From Mixophyes australis (lineage: Eukaryota; Chordata; Amphibia; Anura; Limnodynastidae), in assembly GCA_036250195.1 (NCBI GenBank), contig JAVHZZ010000003.1, positions 52,896,521 to 52,960,520 of the forward strand: a stretch of 64,000 bases of DNA. Reading direction: 5' to 3'. How positions within the stretch are numbered: the stretch's first letter is position 1; the number at the start of each line of letters is the position of its first letter. Both the position numbers and the translations under genes were made by a program. The notes under the pieces are model-generated. The model was not told where the DNA came from. It saw only the letters and a program-made list of their open reading frames with translations, and did not search any database. This document shows, in pieces, positions 46,505 to 57,000 of this stretch.

Positions 46505-47254
46505 GTCTAGTGGAACAATCCTGATTTTTGGTGACTGTTCTGCCCAATCTAAGGGACAGGTCAACACTGTGAACTTTTTATACACACACTGCATTCTTTA
46601 CATACTACACTATGGTGCTAGCTGTCCTTCATGGGCTGACCACTTCCCCCTCTAGTGTCTGGTCATGCCTCTATGATGGCTAGCCACACCCCCTCTGGTG
46701 GGCCCCTAGCGTTGCAGTCCCCGGTGGGCCCTTCATGCCCCAGTCCGACACTGGGTAAGAGAACCCTGCTCGCAAGCTTACAATCTATAGGACAATGGGA
46801 GTTAGAAACACAGGGCATGTGCTACATCATATTGCACAATGGACCAGCTAGAATGCAAAGGTAAAAGTATTGAGTGGGCTGTGTGTGTGGCAATGTTGGT
46901 CAGAGGGTTGTTGTCTTGTGTTAGCTGTGTAGAAGGTGGTAATATGGTAACCTAGGGAGATTAAGATGCTGGTTGAGGAATATTATAAGCTTGTCTGAAG
47001 AGGTGGGTTTTCAGAGAACGCTTGAAGGTTTGAAGACTAGAGGAAAGTCTTACTGTGCAAGGGAGTAATGATAGAGAGACTTTCAGACGTGATCTCAGGG
47101 GAAAATATTTAAATAAGCTGCCCTCTTGGAAAAATAAAATTTACACGGTAGCCCTGTGAGTTAGTGCCCCAGCTATTGGGTTTTCAGTGCATGACCCAGC
47201 CTTGGCTGAAACAGGAAATCCCACAGCAATAGACCTGTTTAGTCTTCCGCAATG

Positions 47255-47500
47255 CCTGGGAGACTCATGAATTTTGGGGAGCCCTCTCAGTTTCCAGCAA
47301 GAGTAAGTCACACACCCTTCACTTCATGAAGTGGACAAGGGCCTGATGACGCATTTCAATGCAAATTAGTTTGCCATGTCTCCGCACCCTGCTGTGTGAC
47401 GACTCAAATCGCGGAGTTGTGCAGGGGGTGGGGCCATGATGACACGAATTGCATTGAATCGCATCATCAGGCCCCCCTACACTTGTCTCCTGAACCTCAG
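47255..47500 (-). mobile_element. Multi-hairpin MITE, strongly diverged copy
   Basis: Shares layout with 58012-58325: gcctgggagactcatga, a cacttcatgaagtg hairpin, and outer arms ggcctgatgacgcat / gcatcatcaggcc around 47341-47475 with paired caatgcaa/ttgcattg. Boundaries approximate. Confidence 0.45.
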
Positions 47501-47601
47501 CTTATGGTATGTAGGCCCTACAGGCAGATCTATTCCAGCCTCCTTTTGGCCTCATCATTGTAAGGCAGGATATCAAACATTCAGCAGTGTGAAGAGTCAT
47601 A

Positions 47602-48458
47602 GGGGGGAATTCAATTGACCGCAAGATATTTTTTAAGACCGCGTTAAGTCATTTTAACACTGTTTTTTTATCATTTTCGAGCGGGTTAACTTTACCCGCG
47701 ATTCAATTCCATTTTTAATGCTCAGTTTCTTTTTCCATGAAAGAGTCTCTCGCGCTCCAGTAGACGGTCTATTGAAAGTATAGGGTGTGCGAGAGGCAGC
47801 CGCATTAAAAGCTATTCAATTATTTTCTAACACGGTGCATTCAACAGGCCAATTTGCTGGGGTGTGATAAAAATAAACAACCTAAGAAAACTATTTGAAA
47901 TCATGTAATAATGGAAAAAAAAAGAAAAAAAAAACAATTTTTATCAGGAATGCATAACATGAAAAAGTTGATTTTCTTGTGAAAAAATAATGGGGGAAAA
48001 AACACATAAAAAGAATAAAAATCCCTAATTGAATATATTTATGTATGTTTTTGGTACAAATATGTATGTACTAATGTGTTTTGACATGGTATAGATGATT
48101 CTATAGTAAAAATTGTTTTAAAAAAATATGCTGAAGAAAGTACTGTAATGTAGATATTATCAAATAGAATGGTTGTGTAATGCAATCTAATGTATTAAAA
48201 TATGTGCCAATTCATTTTTTTGTGTTATACATGACAGCGTTATACATGACCCTTCACTCCCCTAAAAACTCGCAAACACCAATGATAAACGCGTGGGGGC
48301 AGCGTTCCATCTTTTTCAATTGAATTGCACGAGTTTTCACGCTACGTTAACTAGAAACGGTCACTAAAGCAGTTAAAAATCTGTGTGTGATTTTTTTTTT
48401 CAATTTTTTTTTTGTTTAACGCTGTGGGGAAAAAAACAAAACTCAATTGAATACCCCT
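47602..48458. mobile_element. PIF/Harbinger-like element, 0.86 kb (family 2 ends)
   Basis: Left end ggggggaattcaattgac and right end actcaattgaatacccct are inverted and similar to other family-2 copies. ATA lies on each side (47599-47601 and 48459-48461). The centre is AT-rich with no transposase. The right end was itself the target of the hAT insertion at 48463. Confidence 0.72.
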
Positions 48459-48625
48459 ATAGCAGTGCCGTAACTAGACATTTTAGTGCCCTGGGCGAGA
48501 CAGGGTACCGGCGCCCCTCATCTAAGTGGGAGTGGCATTTGACAAGTGGGTGTGACCAACCTAATGTGGGGGTGTGGCTAGTACTTTACTGAAAGAATTC
48601 TGTTACACATATTTGCAAATGCATG

Positions 48626-48629
<4 letters not shown>

Positions 48630-48677
<48 letters not shown>

Positions 48678-48680
48678 TAT
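48630..48680. repeat. (TA)n(CA)n microsatellite
   Basis: About 36 bp of TA followed by a short CA run, inside the first part of the composite hAT element. Confidence 0.95.
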
Positions 48681-49390
48681 ATTGTGGTGGGATTCAAATA
48701 AATTAACTTTATTGATGAATGTATGGAAGGGCAAACCGACCTTCATCAACAATCACTTCCACCGCGGAGGTAAAAGGCAGAAGATAGGGCTAGGTAGCGG
48801 GCGGCTGCTGCGCCCCCTTTGGCTTGTGCCCTGGGCGATGGCACCGCCCGCACCACCCTAGTTACGACTCTGCTCACTATACTCATGGTCCCTGTGGCTG
48901 ACAGGCAGGCAGAGAATCCTGTCTGGACGCTCTGATTAGTGTTTTAACACAATCAACGCTGCTGAGCAGCATACTGTGCCTGCCTGTCAGCCACCGGTAA
49001 CACGGGTATAGTAAGCTGCCACTGGATACCCACTGCTTCTCTTATCAAAAAAGGGGTAGTAGCCCAAATCACCCCCCTCCTAAAAAAAAATTCTTGGGGG
49101 ACAATTTTTGTCTGCATGTAGAAGTAGAACACAGTCTAGGCAGAATAAATAATTTCTCCCCACCCACATCTTATGTACTGGGCAATATGACATAACATGC
49201 CCCATCCTGGCACTGACAATACTAGTACCACTGTATTTTGGTTGTTTGCCATAGTAACTTGTTATTGTTAGGATAATTATGGTACTATTTTTTTTAAAAA
49301 GGAGAACATCACATTACTTGCCCAATCCTCATACTACCCCTTCCACCCGGTGACATTACATGACCTGTCCCATTATACATTCATATAACA

Positions 49391-49483
49391 TCACATAATG
49401 ACGTCATCCCCGGGTACCGTGGCATTGGTGGTGAGGATCAGCGCGTCCTGGTTGATGCAGGAGACGTCGGGCAAGCTCCTCAT
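49391..49483 (-). other. Short protein-like frame, possible captured first-exon coding sequence
   Basis: On the minus strand an ATG at 49481-49483 opens a 30-codon frame beginning MRSLPDVSCINQDALILTTN. The frame is also open upstream for about 25 codons. Its composition looks more protein-like than the surrounding shadows. A GT directly follows the codons for NAT, where an exon could end; the frame then reaches a stop at 49391-49393. I do not recognise the protein. It may be a piece of a host gene carried by the hAT element, or chance. Confidence 0.22.
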
Positions 49484-49770
49484 GATCACTTTAACACAGG
49501 ACAGCTGCAGAGACACCAGCCGGCTCTCTGACCCATATTGCTGTGCGCGGGAACACTAAAGTTTTGTGTATTCAACACAACACTCGGACAACGTGCTGCA
49601 GCCGGAACTACATCTCCCGTGATCCTCCGCGGCGCGATTATGGACCCCGGTGGTTGCAGGGAATAATTCTCTACTCCCCGGCATGGACTCATTATGGATG
49701 TTGGGCTGGCGGGGAAAGACCCGCTTTAAATCGCGGACTGGAGTTGTAGTTCTTTCACATACTCTGTGTC
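49395..49770. promoter_or_regulatory. CpG-rich promoter-like block inside hAT element
   Basis: The block is rich in CpG against an AT-rich background. It carries a perfect CRE (tgacgtca, 49399-49406), a ZNF143-like match (aactacatctcccgtgatcc, about 49609-49628) and, 120 bp further, gttgtagttc, the other-strand start of the same motif. ZNF143-type sites and CREs are common at CpG-island promoters of housekeeping genes. Whether it acts as a promoter here is unknown. Confidence 0.35.
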
Positions 49771-50022
49771 ACCGCAGTCACCACTGCGGAGGCAAAAGGC
49801 AGAAGATAGGGCTAGGTAGCGGGCGGCTGCTGCGCCCCCTGGGGCTTGCGCCCTGGGCTACGGCACCGCCCGCACCACCCTAGTTACGGCTCTGCCCTAT
49901 AGATGTAACCTCACTAGATCAATAGGGAGACTTTCAGGCACTGCTCACTGGGAAAGTTATTGCAATAAGCCTCTCCACAAGGACATGGGATTCTGGGAAA
50001 TGCCATTGGAATTGTGCATTAA

Positions 50023-50217
50023 GGGGGGGACTCAATTGTCAACGATGTGGCGTGTGGACATCGTGCCGCAGAAATTACCGGCAATTACGATAGAAATCTC
50101 AGCCCAGTTTTCGTCGCACCTCTACAGGGTGCAAGGAAAAAAATGAGTGGAGGTTTCTGTCAAAGGAAATGTCTCATGGACATTCCGGAGACACTTCACG
50201 GCTAATCGAATTCCCCC
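50023..50217. mobile_element. PIF/Harbinger-like MITE
   Basis: Ends ggggggactcaattgtc and taatcgaattccccc with TAA on both sides (50020-50022 and 50218-50220). It contains ggacattccggagacac near the right end, as in the fragment at 17565-17612. Confidence 0.82.
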
Positions 50218-50220
50218 TAA

Positions 50221-51152
50221 TGGTAGGTATAGTTGATGTGTAAAATAAAATAACCACAAAAAAGTTTGACTCTTATCTAGTTATACATCAGAATAAACAG
50301 AAACTTCTGTAGAAATAGGGCCTTTAAATTGGTTTTTCACTAAAGGGTGGCATCGGGCAGGTGCTCTAGATCACCACAATATTCTGAGCAGGAAAAGGCA
50401 GCGTTCTAAAGCTAATCTCATAATGATACCTGCAGTCAGCACACCATGAAAGTGAATGGGAAACAAGGTTTGCCACTACACACTACAGTGATTCCCCTTT
50501 CATTGCACTTCACGTGGCATTTTGACAGCAGAATCGCTACGGTTGACAGGGAAATTCCCCATTTACTTTCATAAGTGATGATGAGCAGATCATCACTTTA
50601 GAACATTGCAGTTTCTTGATCAGAAAATTGATTGGTGAGTGATCGATTATAGAGACACAGGTGATTTGTGATGGTTCTCGTTAAAATAACATTTCTATAT
50701 TATCACGCCTATCCGTATCTAATATAAAGGACGTCTGTTCCTTTCCAGTGAGTTGCTGTAGTCTGTATCCTGCCACACCCACAATCATTCAGGGACACCT
50801 GTTTATCAGAAATAATCCAGTGTCCTCTGTTGGGACTGTGATAAGCACCTTGAAATGAGGCAGATCCCTCTCCGGATTTACTGGGAGGTGCTTGTGTGTG
50901 ACAGATTGTCCTGTTATGTCGTCCTAATATCCGACATAGACACACGTCCGTCTCTTACTTCTGATGTTACCAGGTGACGCTCCCTAATGGCATCCACTAA
51001 ACATGGGGATAAGTCTTGTACAGGGTCCAGCACTCTTTTACAAAACCATATTAAAGTGGAGTCATCATAACTGTGTATGGATGTATAAGACTGAGAAAAA
51101 TAAAATACACACTTTTTAAGTGCTTTATACTAGAAAAGTACTTATTTTAAAG

Positions 51153-51158
<6 letters not shown>
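50221..51158. other. No gene recognised
   Basis: No exon or repeat family identified. The 78-codon minus-strand frame at 50709-50945 has no recognised domain. Confidence 0.4.

Positions 51159-51200
<42 letters not shown>
51159..51200. repeat. (TA)n microsatellite
   Basis: About 42 bp of alternating TA. Confidence 0.95.
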
Positions 51201-51203
<3 letters not shown>

Positions 51204-51244
51204 TAGTGTGTGTGTGTGTATGACTATATGTTTACAACCTCTGC

Positions 51245-51715
51245 AGGTATGAACCGTAGCTTCCAAACGTTCCTTGCAGACAGCTGTGAGTCTTCTGCTC
51301 TTGTTTTATGACTTTTCCTCACTCTTCCTTGCAGAACTCTTCTAGCTCAGGAGTATTCTTACATCTCCCTGCATGTACTGTATGTTTGAGATCTCTTCAC
51401 AGAGGTTTAATTATATGCCAGGCAGGGAACTGTGAAGGTCATTCCAAAGCTTTAATCTGTGTTCCTGGATGTACTTCATGGTTGATTTTGAGGTATGTTT
51501 TGGATCGTTGGCTGAAAAATCCAAACTCTGTTCTGCTTCATTTTCTCCACTGATGCTGGGGCATTTGTTTCTAGGATTTGTTAATATTTAGTTGAATCCA
51601 TCCTTCCTTCCACATGAACTAACATTTCCTGTGCCACTGGCTGCCACAGAACCCAAAGCATAAGAGATTACCACCATGCTTAATGGTTGGCAAGGTGTTC
51701 TTTTCTTTACTTTCT
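51245..51715 (-). pseudogene. Tc1/mariner transposase relic, C-terminal half
   Basis: The plus strand reads ttccttgcagaactcttcta, ggtatgttttggatcgttgg, gtgccactggctgccacaga and ccatgcttaatggttggcaa, the antisense of the catalytic and C-terminal half of the same Tc1 family as 8400-10076. On the minus strand ctttgggttctgtggcagcc gives the conserved W-G segment after a one-base loss. The relic ends abruptly at about 51715, just before the satellite; the other half resumes near 54060. Confidence 0.78.
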
Positions 51716-51765
51716 GATCATCATCATCTATTTATACTGATCATTTACGTGTAAGTGATGTTGTC

Positions 51766-52356
51766 CTGTGGACCACTACTCTGTACTGTGGATGTGGGCC
51801 TCTACTCTGTACTGTGGATGTGGGCCTCTACTCTGTACTGTGGATGTGGGCCTCTACTCTGTACTGTGGATGTGGGCCTCTACTCTGTACTGTGGATGTG
51901 GGCCTCTACTCTGTACTGTGGATGTGGGCCTCTACTCTGTACTGTGGATGTGGACCGCTACTCTGTACTGTGGATGTGGGCCTCTACTCTGTACTGTGGA
52001 TGTGGGCCTCTACTCTGTACTGTGGATGTGGGCCTCTACTCTGTACTGTGGATGTGGACCGCTACTCTGTACTGTGGATGTGGGCCTCTACTCTGTACTG
52101 TGGATGTGGGCCTCTACTCTGTACTGTGGATGTGGACCGCTACTCTGTACTGTGGATGTGGACCGCTACTCTGTACCGTGGAGGTGGGCCTCTACTCTGT
52201 ACTGTGGATGTGGGCCGCTACTCTGTACTGTGGATGTGGGCCGCTACTCTGTACTGTGGATGTGGGCCGCTACTCTTTACTGTGGATGTGGACCGCTACT
52301 CTGTACTGTGGATGTGGGCCGCTACTCTGTACTGTGGATGTGGGCTGCTACTCTGT
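51766..52356. repeat. 26-bp satellite, part 1, about 22 copies
   Basis: The unit is ctctgtactgtggatgtggg plus cctcta (26 bp). Units vary mainly at the cctcta/ccgcta position. Because the unit lacks plus-strand stops, three frames stay open for up to 242 codons; these are artefacts. Confidence 0.96.
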
Positions 52357-53173
52357 TATTAAAGTAATTCTATCGTTTTCAAATAAGCATTGCCCAAGCG
52401 ATTGTATTGTGTTTCTAACGCACAAAGTGATTTATTTTAGCAGATGTAAAAAGTTAACATTTCAATACATGATTGTAATATAATACAATACAGTACAGTC
52501 AATACCAAAAGATAAATACATACCGCTTGCGCTACGCTGCACTAACCACGGGCCCAGTGAACAGAATTCACCCTTGAATACTGTGATCAGTGAAGAATCA
52601 GGCTGGTGGGGGTGCAGCTATGATTATATACACAGTACAGTGTTACAGAGTGAACAATAGAGATGACGTAGCTTGTTTCTATAGGTCCAGACGTTGGGTG
52701 GGTCCAGGGTAAACAGGTCATAGGCTGATTCAATCTAAGAAATCCAAAGGTGGGGGTCGTCTCTCCAGGGGATGTGAGCATTTCATAGCCAGCATCATAC
52801 AAAGGTTTATTCCCTAATATCAATAACTAAAGTATGCAACGTGCGATCTCCTCGCCGACTGCACCGGACAGCTGCTGATGAATAGAGTTTCAATATGATA
52901 CTAGACATGCCACCTTTCCTATTATCTGAACCATATATATCACTGAAGTGCACATATAATCATATTATCTAAACTAATAATAAACCAAATGCTCATAAAT
53001 TACTGTGTAATAGATCCAATATGAATAGGAATTACATAAATAACTAAATGTTGTCATGCGAGTGTGTGCGTGCGTATTTTACCGTGCGATCGCCGTATGC
53101 CACGTGTAGCAATCGGCCAATAAAACAATATTAACCAATATACTTTCGTTCATCCAATTATACGACTTCGACA
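52357..53173 (-). mobile_element. Probable solo LTR inside the satellite
   Basis: An 0.8-kb segment unrelated to the satellite sits between two blocks of the same 26-bp unit. The junctions (tactctg before, ctgtactgtg after) resume the same unit, so the array was probably continuous before insertion. Read on the minus strand it starts tgtcgaagtcgta and has an AATAAA at about 52803-52808, which would suit an LTR. The target-site duplication is ambiguous because of the repetitive target. Confidence 0.42.
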
Positions 53174-53712
53174 CTGTACTGTGCATGTGGGCCGCTACTG
53201 AGTATGTAGGCCGCTACTCTATACTATGGATGTGGGCCGCTACTCTGTACTGTGGATGTGGGCCTCTACTCTGTACTGTGGATGTGGGCTGCTACTCTGT
53301 ACTGTGGATGTGGGCCGCTACTCTTTACTGTGGATGTGGACCGCTACTGTGGATGTGGACCGCTACTGTGGATATGGGCTGCTACTCTCTACTGTGGATG
53401 TGGGCTGCTATTCTGTACTGTGGATGTGGGCCGCTACTTTGTACTGTGGATGTGGGCCTCTACTCTGTACTGTGGACGTGGGCTGCTACTCTGTACTGTG
53501 GATGTGGGCCGCTACTCTTTACTGTGGATGTGGACCGCTACTGTGGATGTGGACCGCTACTGTGGATATGGGCTGCTACTCTCTACTGTGGATGTGGGCT
53601 GCTATTCTGTACTGTGGATGTGGGCCGCTACTTTGTACTATGGATGTGGGCCTCTACTCTGTACTGTGGACGTGGGCCGCTACTCTGTACTGTGGATGTG
53701 AACCACTATTCC
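53174..53712. repeat. 26-bp satellite, part 2, with 194-bp higher-order unit
   Basis: Same unit as part 1, with 19-bp short units (tactgtggatgtggaccgc) that lack seven bases. A block of six 26-bp and two 19-bp units repeats at 194 bp (for example ctctttactg at 53321 and 53515). Frames of 149-206 codons through it are artefacts. Confidence 0.95.
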
Positions 53713-54059
53713 GGTGTAAGCTAAACCTTTCTGCGGGTCCTTTTTATAGTGCTATGTGGGTTCCACTTTGCAGATGGGAACAGTATTGGCCTCATGTAGA
53801 GATAAACGCAATTTTCAACCTAAACGCATGTGTAGATTGCATCTGAATAAAAGACACAGTCTACATAGTATGATGAGCCGCATCACAGCTAATCGTCATC
53901 ATTATCCGTTCATAACTTACACTAGGGTTCGAGCACCTATACAGATATGTTTCCAGACAGCCATATCTGCGTCTGCATCCAGGTCTACAGTGGTCCCATT
54001 TACTTGAGCTGTCCCTTATTGTACTTGGCCTACGCTTGTACACTGCTTGTCTCCCTCAA

Positions 54060-54510
54060 TCCCCAACTCTATAAGCACAAGTAGTTGTATACACAAGATG
54101 TGAAACACTCTGCATAGCTGCAAGCGGATGTCTTTTTTGCACATACCCATTAGTGAAATTCATGTTTAACGCTACGCATATAACCTTGTGTCCAACTATA
54201 TGAGCAATTCTATCAGAGATTTCTCTGGGTCTTGCAGATGTATTTGTGACTTCAGTAGAATTATGTTTCTGACAGTAGATGTTCATGGCTGGAAGGACTT
54301 AGATTTTTTTTTGCCTATTTGTAACAGTCAATTATCTTTATTTTGAAGTCCTCAGTCAGCTGCTTAGAAAAGCCCATGAGAGTTTAGAAGGGTCAGAATA
54401 TTTATTTAAAAATAGAATCGTCTTCATCTGGCCTGATGTAACAAACCAATCAAATTTTTAGGCCTTAAAAAGGTGTTCATTAATTGGAAGGGTGCCCAAA
54501 CTCAAGCCCT
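54060..54510 (-). pseudogene. Tc1/mariner relic, N-terminal half and terminus
   Basis: The plus strand carries ctgggtcttgcagatgtatt, tcaattatctttattttgaa and cctcagtcagctgcttagaa with cccatgag (antisense of the start of the transposase), then gaagggtgcccaaactcaag near the terminus. It is in the correct order and orientation to be the other half of the relic at 51245-51715. Confidence 0.72.
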
Positions 54511-54860
54511 GATTAAAAGTTCAGGCCACCCTAGGTTAATACGTCCACATCAAGTTAAAGGTAAAACCAAACTCATTCTTAATTTATAATTCAGTTCCAC
54601 TGTGATAATTTGGAGCAATTAGAATTTGTATAACAATGGAACATAATCCCTAAGCAGAGCTCCTCTGTGCATCCCGTACAAGTAGTCACTGAGCAACAGA
54701 ATATAGACGTGTAACACTGTATCTGCTAATAGGACAAATATGACTTCTGCATAATGAAAAACATTGGGGTCCACCGTTTTTCTGGTTGGTAGATGACCCC
54801 AGTAATGTATTTAAAACAGATGCACCGAATCCTTTCACTAAAGGCTCTATGGGATCTATG

Positions 54861-55113
54861 CAGGGGCGGGCTGGCCCGAGGGGCTGGGGGGCAACAGCCC
54901 CCGGGCCGCTGGGTCAGACGGCTATTAGGGCCGGGGGTTAGGCCGGCCGCCCCCCCCCCCCCCCCCCCCCGATGCAAAATACATAATTTCTCCCCGCAGC
55001 CGCATCTGATGATATCAGATGCGACCGCGTCAGCGCACAGGCGGCCGCATCCCCTGTCATGTGATGGGGCCGCCTGTCTGCCCCCCGGGCTTCCATCTAC
55101 CAGCCCGCGCCTG
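54861..55113. mobile_element. hAT MITE with exact 8-bp TSD
   Basis: Ends caggggcgggctgg and ccagcccgcgcctg are inverted repeats and gatctatg flanks both sides (54853-54860 and 55114-55121). It contains a C-run of about 20 bp and a gcatctgatgatatcagatgc perfect hairpin. A 268-codon minus-strand frame (54726-55532) runs through it; this is chance. Confidence 0.93.
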
Positions 55114-55121
55114 GATCTATG

Positions 55122-57000
55122 CATCTTGTAAGTATGGTTGCTATGTATTACATGCCCAACGGAGGAGATTTCACAGAAATCTCCGTTTAGGGAATGCCGT
55201 GCAACATCCCAGTCCCCATAAATTACTATGAGGACTGCGATACGGCAATGCATGAAGCTTTGATAAGCTTTGCATTGCGCAGACAGGTGATGGCATCTCA
55301 GCATGGCATTACCTGTGGTTTTCCTATGGGATTCTGCTGAAGCCTCTCTCTGGCTTTGCAGAATCCGATACAGTGTTCCTTCTTTCACCGGCAGCATTAA
55401 GCTGAAAAAAGCAATCGCATTACAGGGGTCACTTCGTCGGGGCTCCCAGAGTAACCCGGCATGATCCAGTTCAGCGGTACATAAATATGCATCACTGAGA
55501 TTTGCAGCGATGCATATTTTCTGGTACCACATCTTATTGATGCATTTACCCCTCTGTCATTAAACTGAATCCAAAACCTAATTGCACATTACAATCATGG
55601 ACCTACGTGATAAACTTGTATCTTTAACTTCAGCGCATATAACTATGCTCCCTGGAAAATGCAGACTCTGATCCGTCTAGCCAAAGGATCCAGCAAGACC
55701 CAAATATTTCTAAAAGCTCTTTGGATTTATCAGATTCCAAAACCACATCTTGGATTTGTGACATCTCTAAAAATAAGTAGTGTTTCAATGTTTTTTTCCC
55801 TTAAACACATGTTAGCCCATACCAAAAAAAAAAGGCTTAGAATGGGGTAAAATAGGACAACCCTAAGTGGAACACAGGTGAACAGATGTTTGTGTCAACA
55901 ACCAACACAATACAGACTGTTTATCTCCTGGTACCAATACTCATGCCCTCAATCCTACATAACATAACAGCGCTATAGATCATTATAATCACGCTACTTT
56001 TAAACAATTCAGCATGTCAAAGCCATTAGCTGAAATTCGTCTGTATATCAGAGGGAGCCACAGCCGTGGTAAATGAAGTTATTTTTCATCAGCTCATCTT
56101 GTAGTGATATCATTGGCCTTACTGCACCTTCTACAAAAACAACCGGACCAACATCTGGTTGTGATAAAGCAGGTCGGTGTGTTATGCTAAGCAGCTAATT
56201 ACCGGCCTACAGGAGGTAATCTGCTAAAGTGGGAACCAGTGGATACACTCCGTGACTTTTGTACATGAGAAATTGAAAGGCGCCATACATTTTTTTTTTA
56301 CTCTAATAATAGCTGAACAGAGGGAGAAGAAAAGCTCCTCTCGTCCCACGTCTCCTGTCAGCGTCTCTGCTCTGTGAGCAATCAGCCACCATCTTGCTAG
56401 AATTGAGCTGTCTGCAGATGTTACCACGGAGGAAATGTGTCAGCACCTGAGAACAGGACACGTTCTGACGGAAACAAGCTAGCAAATTGCAGACCAAGAT
56501 AACTTGGATGAAATGCACATGTCGGAGGGATGCATTGTCTCTCTTTAACCCTTCCAAGGAGAGGCTGCATTGTTAGAGCCAAGTACGAGAATGTCTTTGT
56601 TCTTCAGCATCTTTCTTCTTTTTGACTGAAATGATCACTTATAAACGGCTCGTTTAATCTAAACAGCTTTGTATATATGACATTTTATGTGGCTGGGGAG
56701 TTTTACATGTGGTTTTACTCACTGGGTTGTAAGTGCCTGTTGTGCTCAAGTTGCTTAGTCCATGTACAGCCACATTTTTTTTTTTGCATTGTTCCAAGTG
56801 CATTATAAGTTTAGGATAAGACCATCTCTGTCACTAAGGGTTGTGTTCCCTCCCACAATGCAGCAAACACCGCTGCATATGCACTCTCGCCAGTCGCCAC
56901 CCCTATATCCCATAAGGGTGGCATTCCTTGCTGGTACCGAACAAGGAACACCCCTGATTCGCCCCAACTTTTGACTCCCGCTTACAGCATCATGTGTTAG
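55122..57000. other. No gene recognised
   Basis: No gene. Around 55150-55530 short inverted blocks such as gagatttcacagaaatctc and repeated gctttgcattgc-like phrases suggest an old palindromic element, but I cannot define its ends. The rest is unassigned. Confidence 0.4.

Larger units (their letters stand above)
44942..46753. mobile_element. 1.8-kb non-autonomous hAT element with exact 8-bp TSD
   Basis: Ends cagtgtcggactgg and ccagtccgacactg are perfect inverted repeats. The 8-bp repeat ggtaagag flanks both sides (44934-44941 and 46754-46761). Inside are a perfect hairpin (agatgactggctgtca/tgacagccagtcatct, 45098-45130), a long TA/TG microsatellite, a 31-bp array, cctatgctaaactatag repeats and a nested MITE (46358-46504). 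I find no transposase sequence. Confidence 0.93.
44827..47090 (-). mobile_element. L2/CR1-like LINE 3' tail, split by a hAT element
   Basis: The left part (44827-44941) starts catcatcatcaacatttatt, then atatagcgccatcagattcc and cgctttacaattggg. The right part (46754-47090) continues with gaaccctgctcgcaagctta and caatctataggacaatggga, then gataagcttgtctgaagagg-type sequence. Removing the hAT element joins them. Its 3' end closely resembles the SINE tails in this window. Confidence 0.8.
48463..49894. mobile_element. Composite hAT element with perfect 8-bp TSD and two right ends
   Basis: The left end cagtgccgtaactag and right end ctagttacggctctg are inverted repeats, and ccctatag flanks both sides exactly (48455-48462 and 49895-49902), which defines one insertion of 1432 bp. 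A second right end, ending ctagttacgactctg at 48872, sits inside; its flank (ctcactat) does not match the TSD. The 110 bp before each right end are near-identical (ggcagaagatagggctaggt and onwards). Between the two right ends lies DNA unlike the usual MITE interior, including a CpG-rich promoter-like block. No transposase is visible. Confidence 0.9.

Noticed and set aside
51755..52483. Open frames of 182-242 codons rich in Cys, Tyr and Trp
   Set aside because: All three plus frames are open because the 26-bp unit lacks stops; the same peptide recurs in shifted frames.
53185..53846. Open frames of 149-206 codons
   Set aside because: Second block of the same 26-bp satellite; artefact.
54726..55532. 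268-codon minus-strand frame
   Set aside because: It runs through a hAT MITE with a perfect TSD and a C-run; the translation has no domain and ends in low-complexity sequence.
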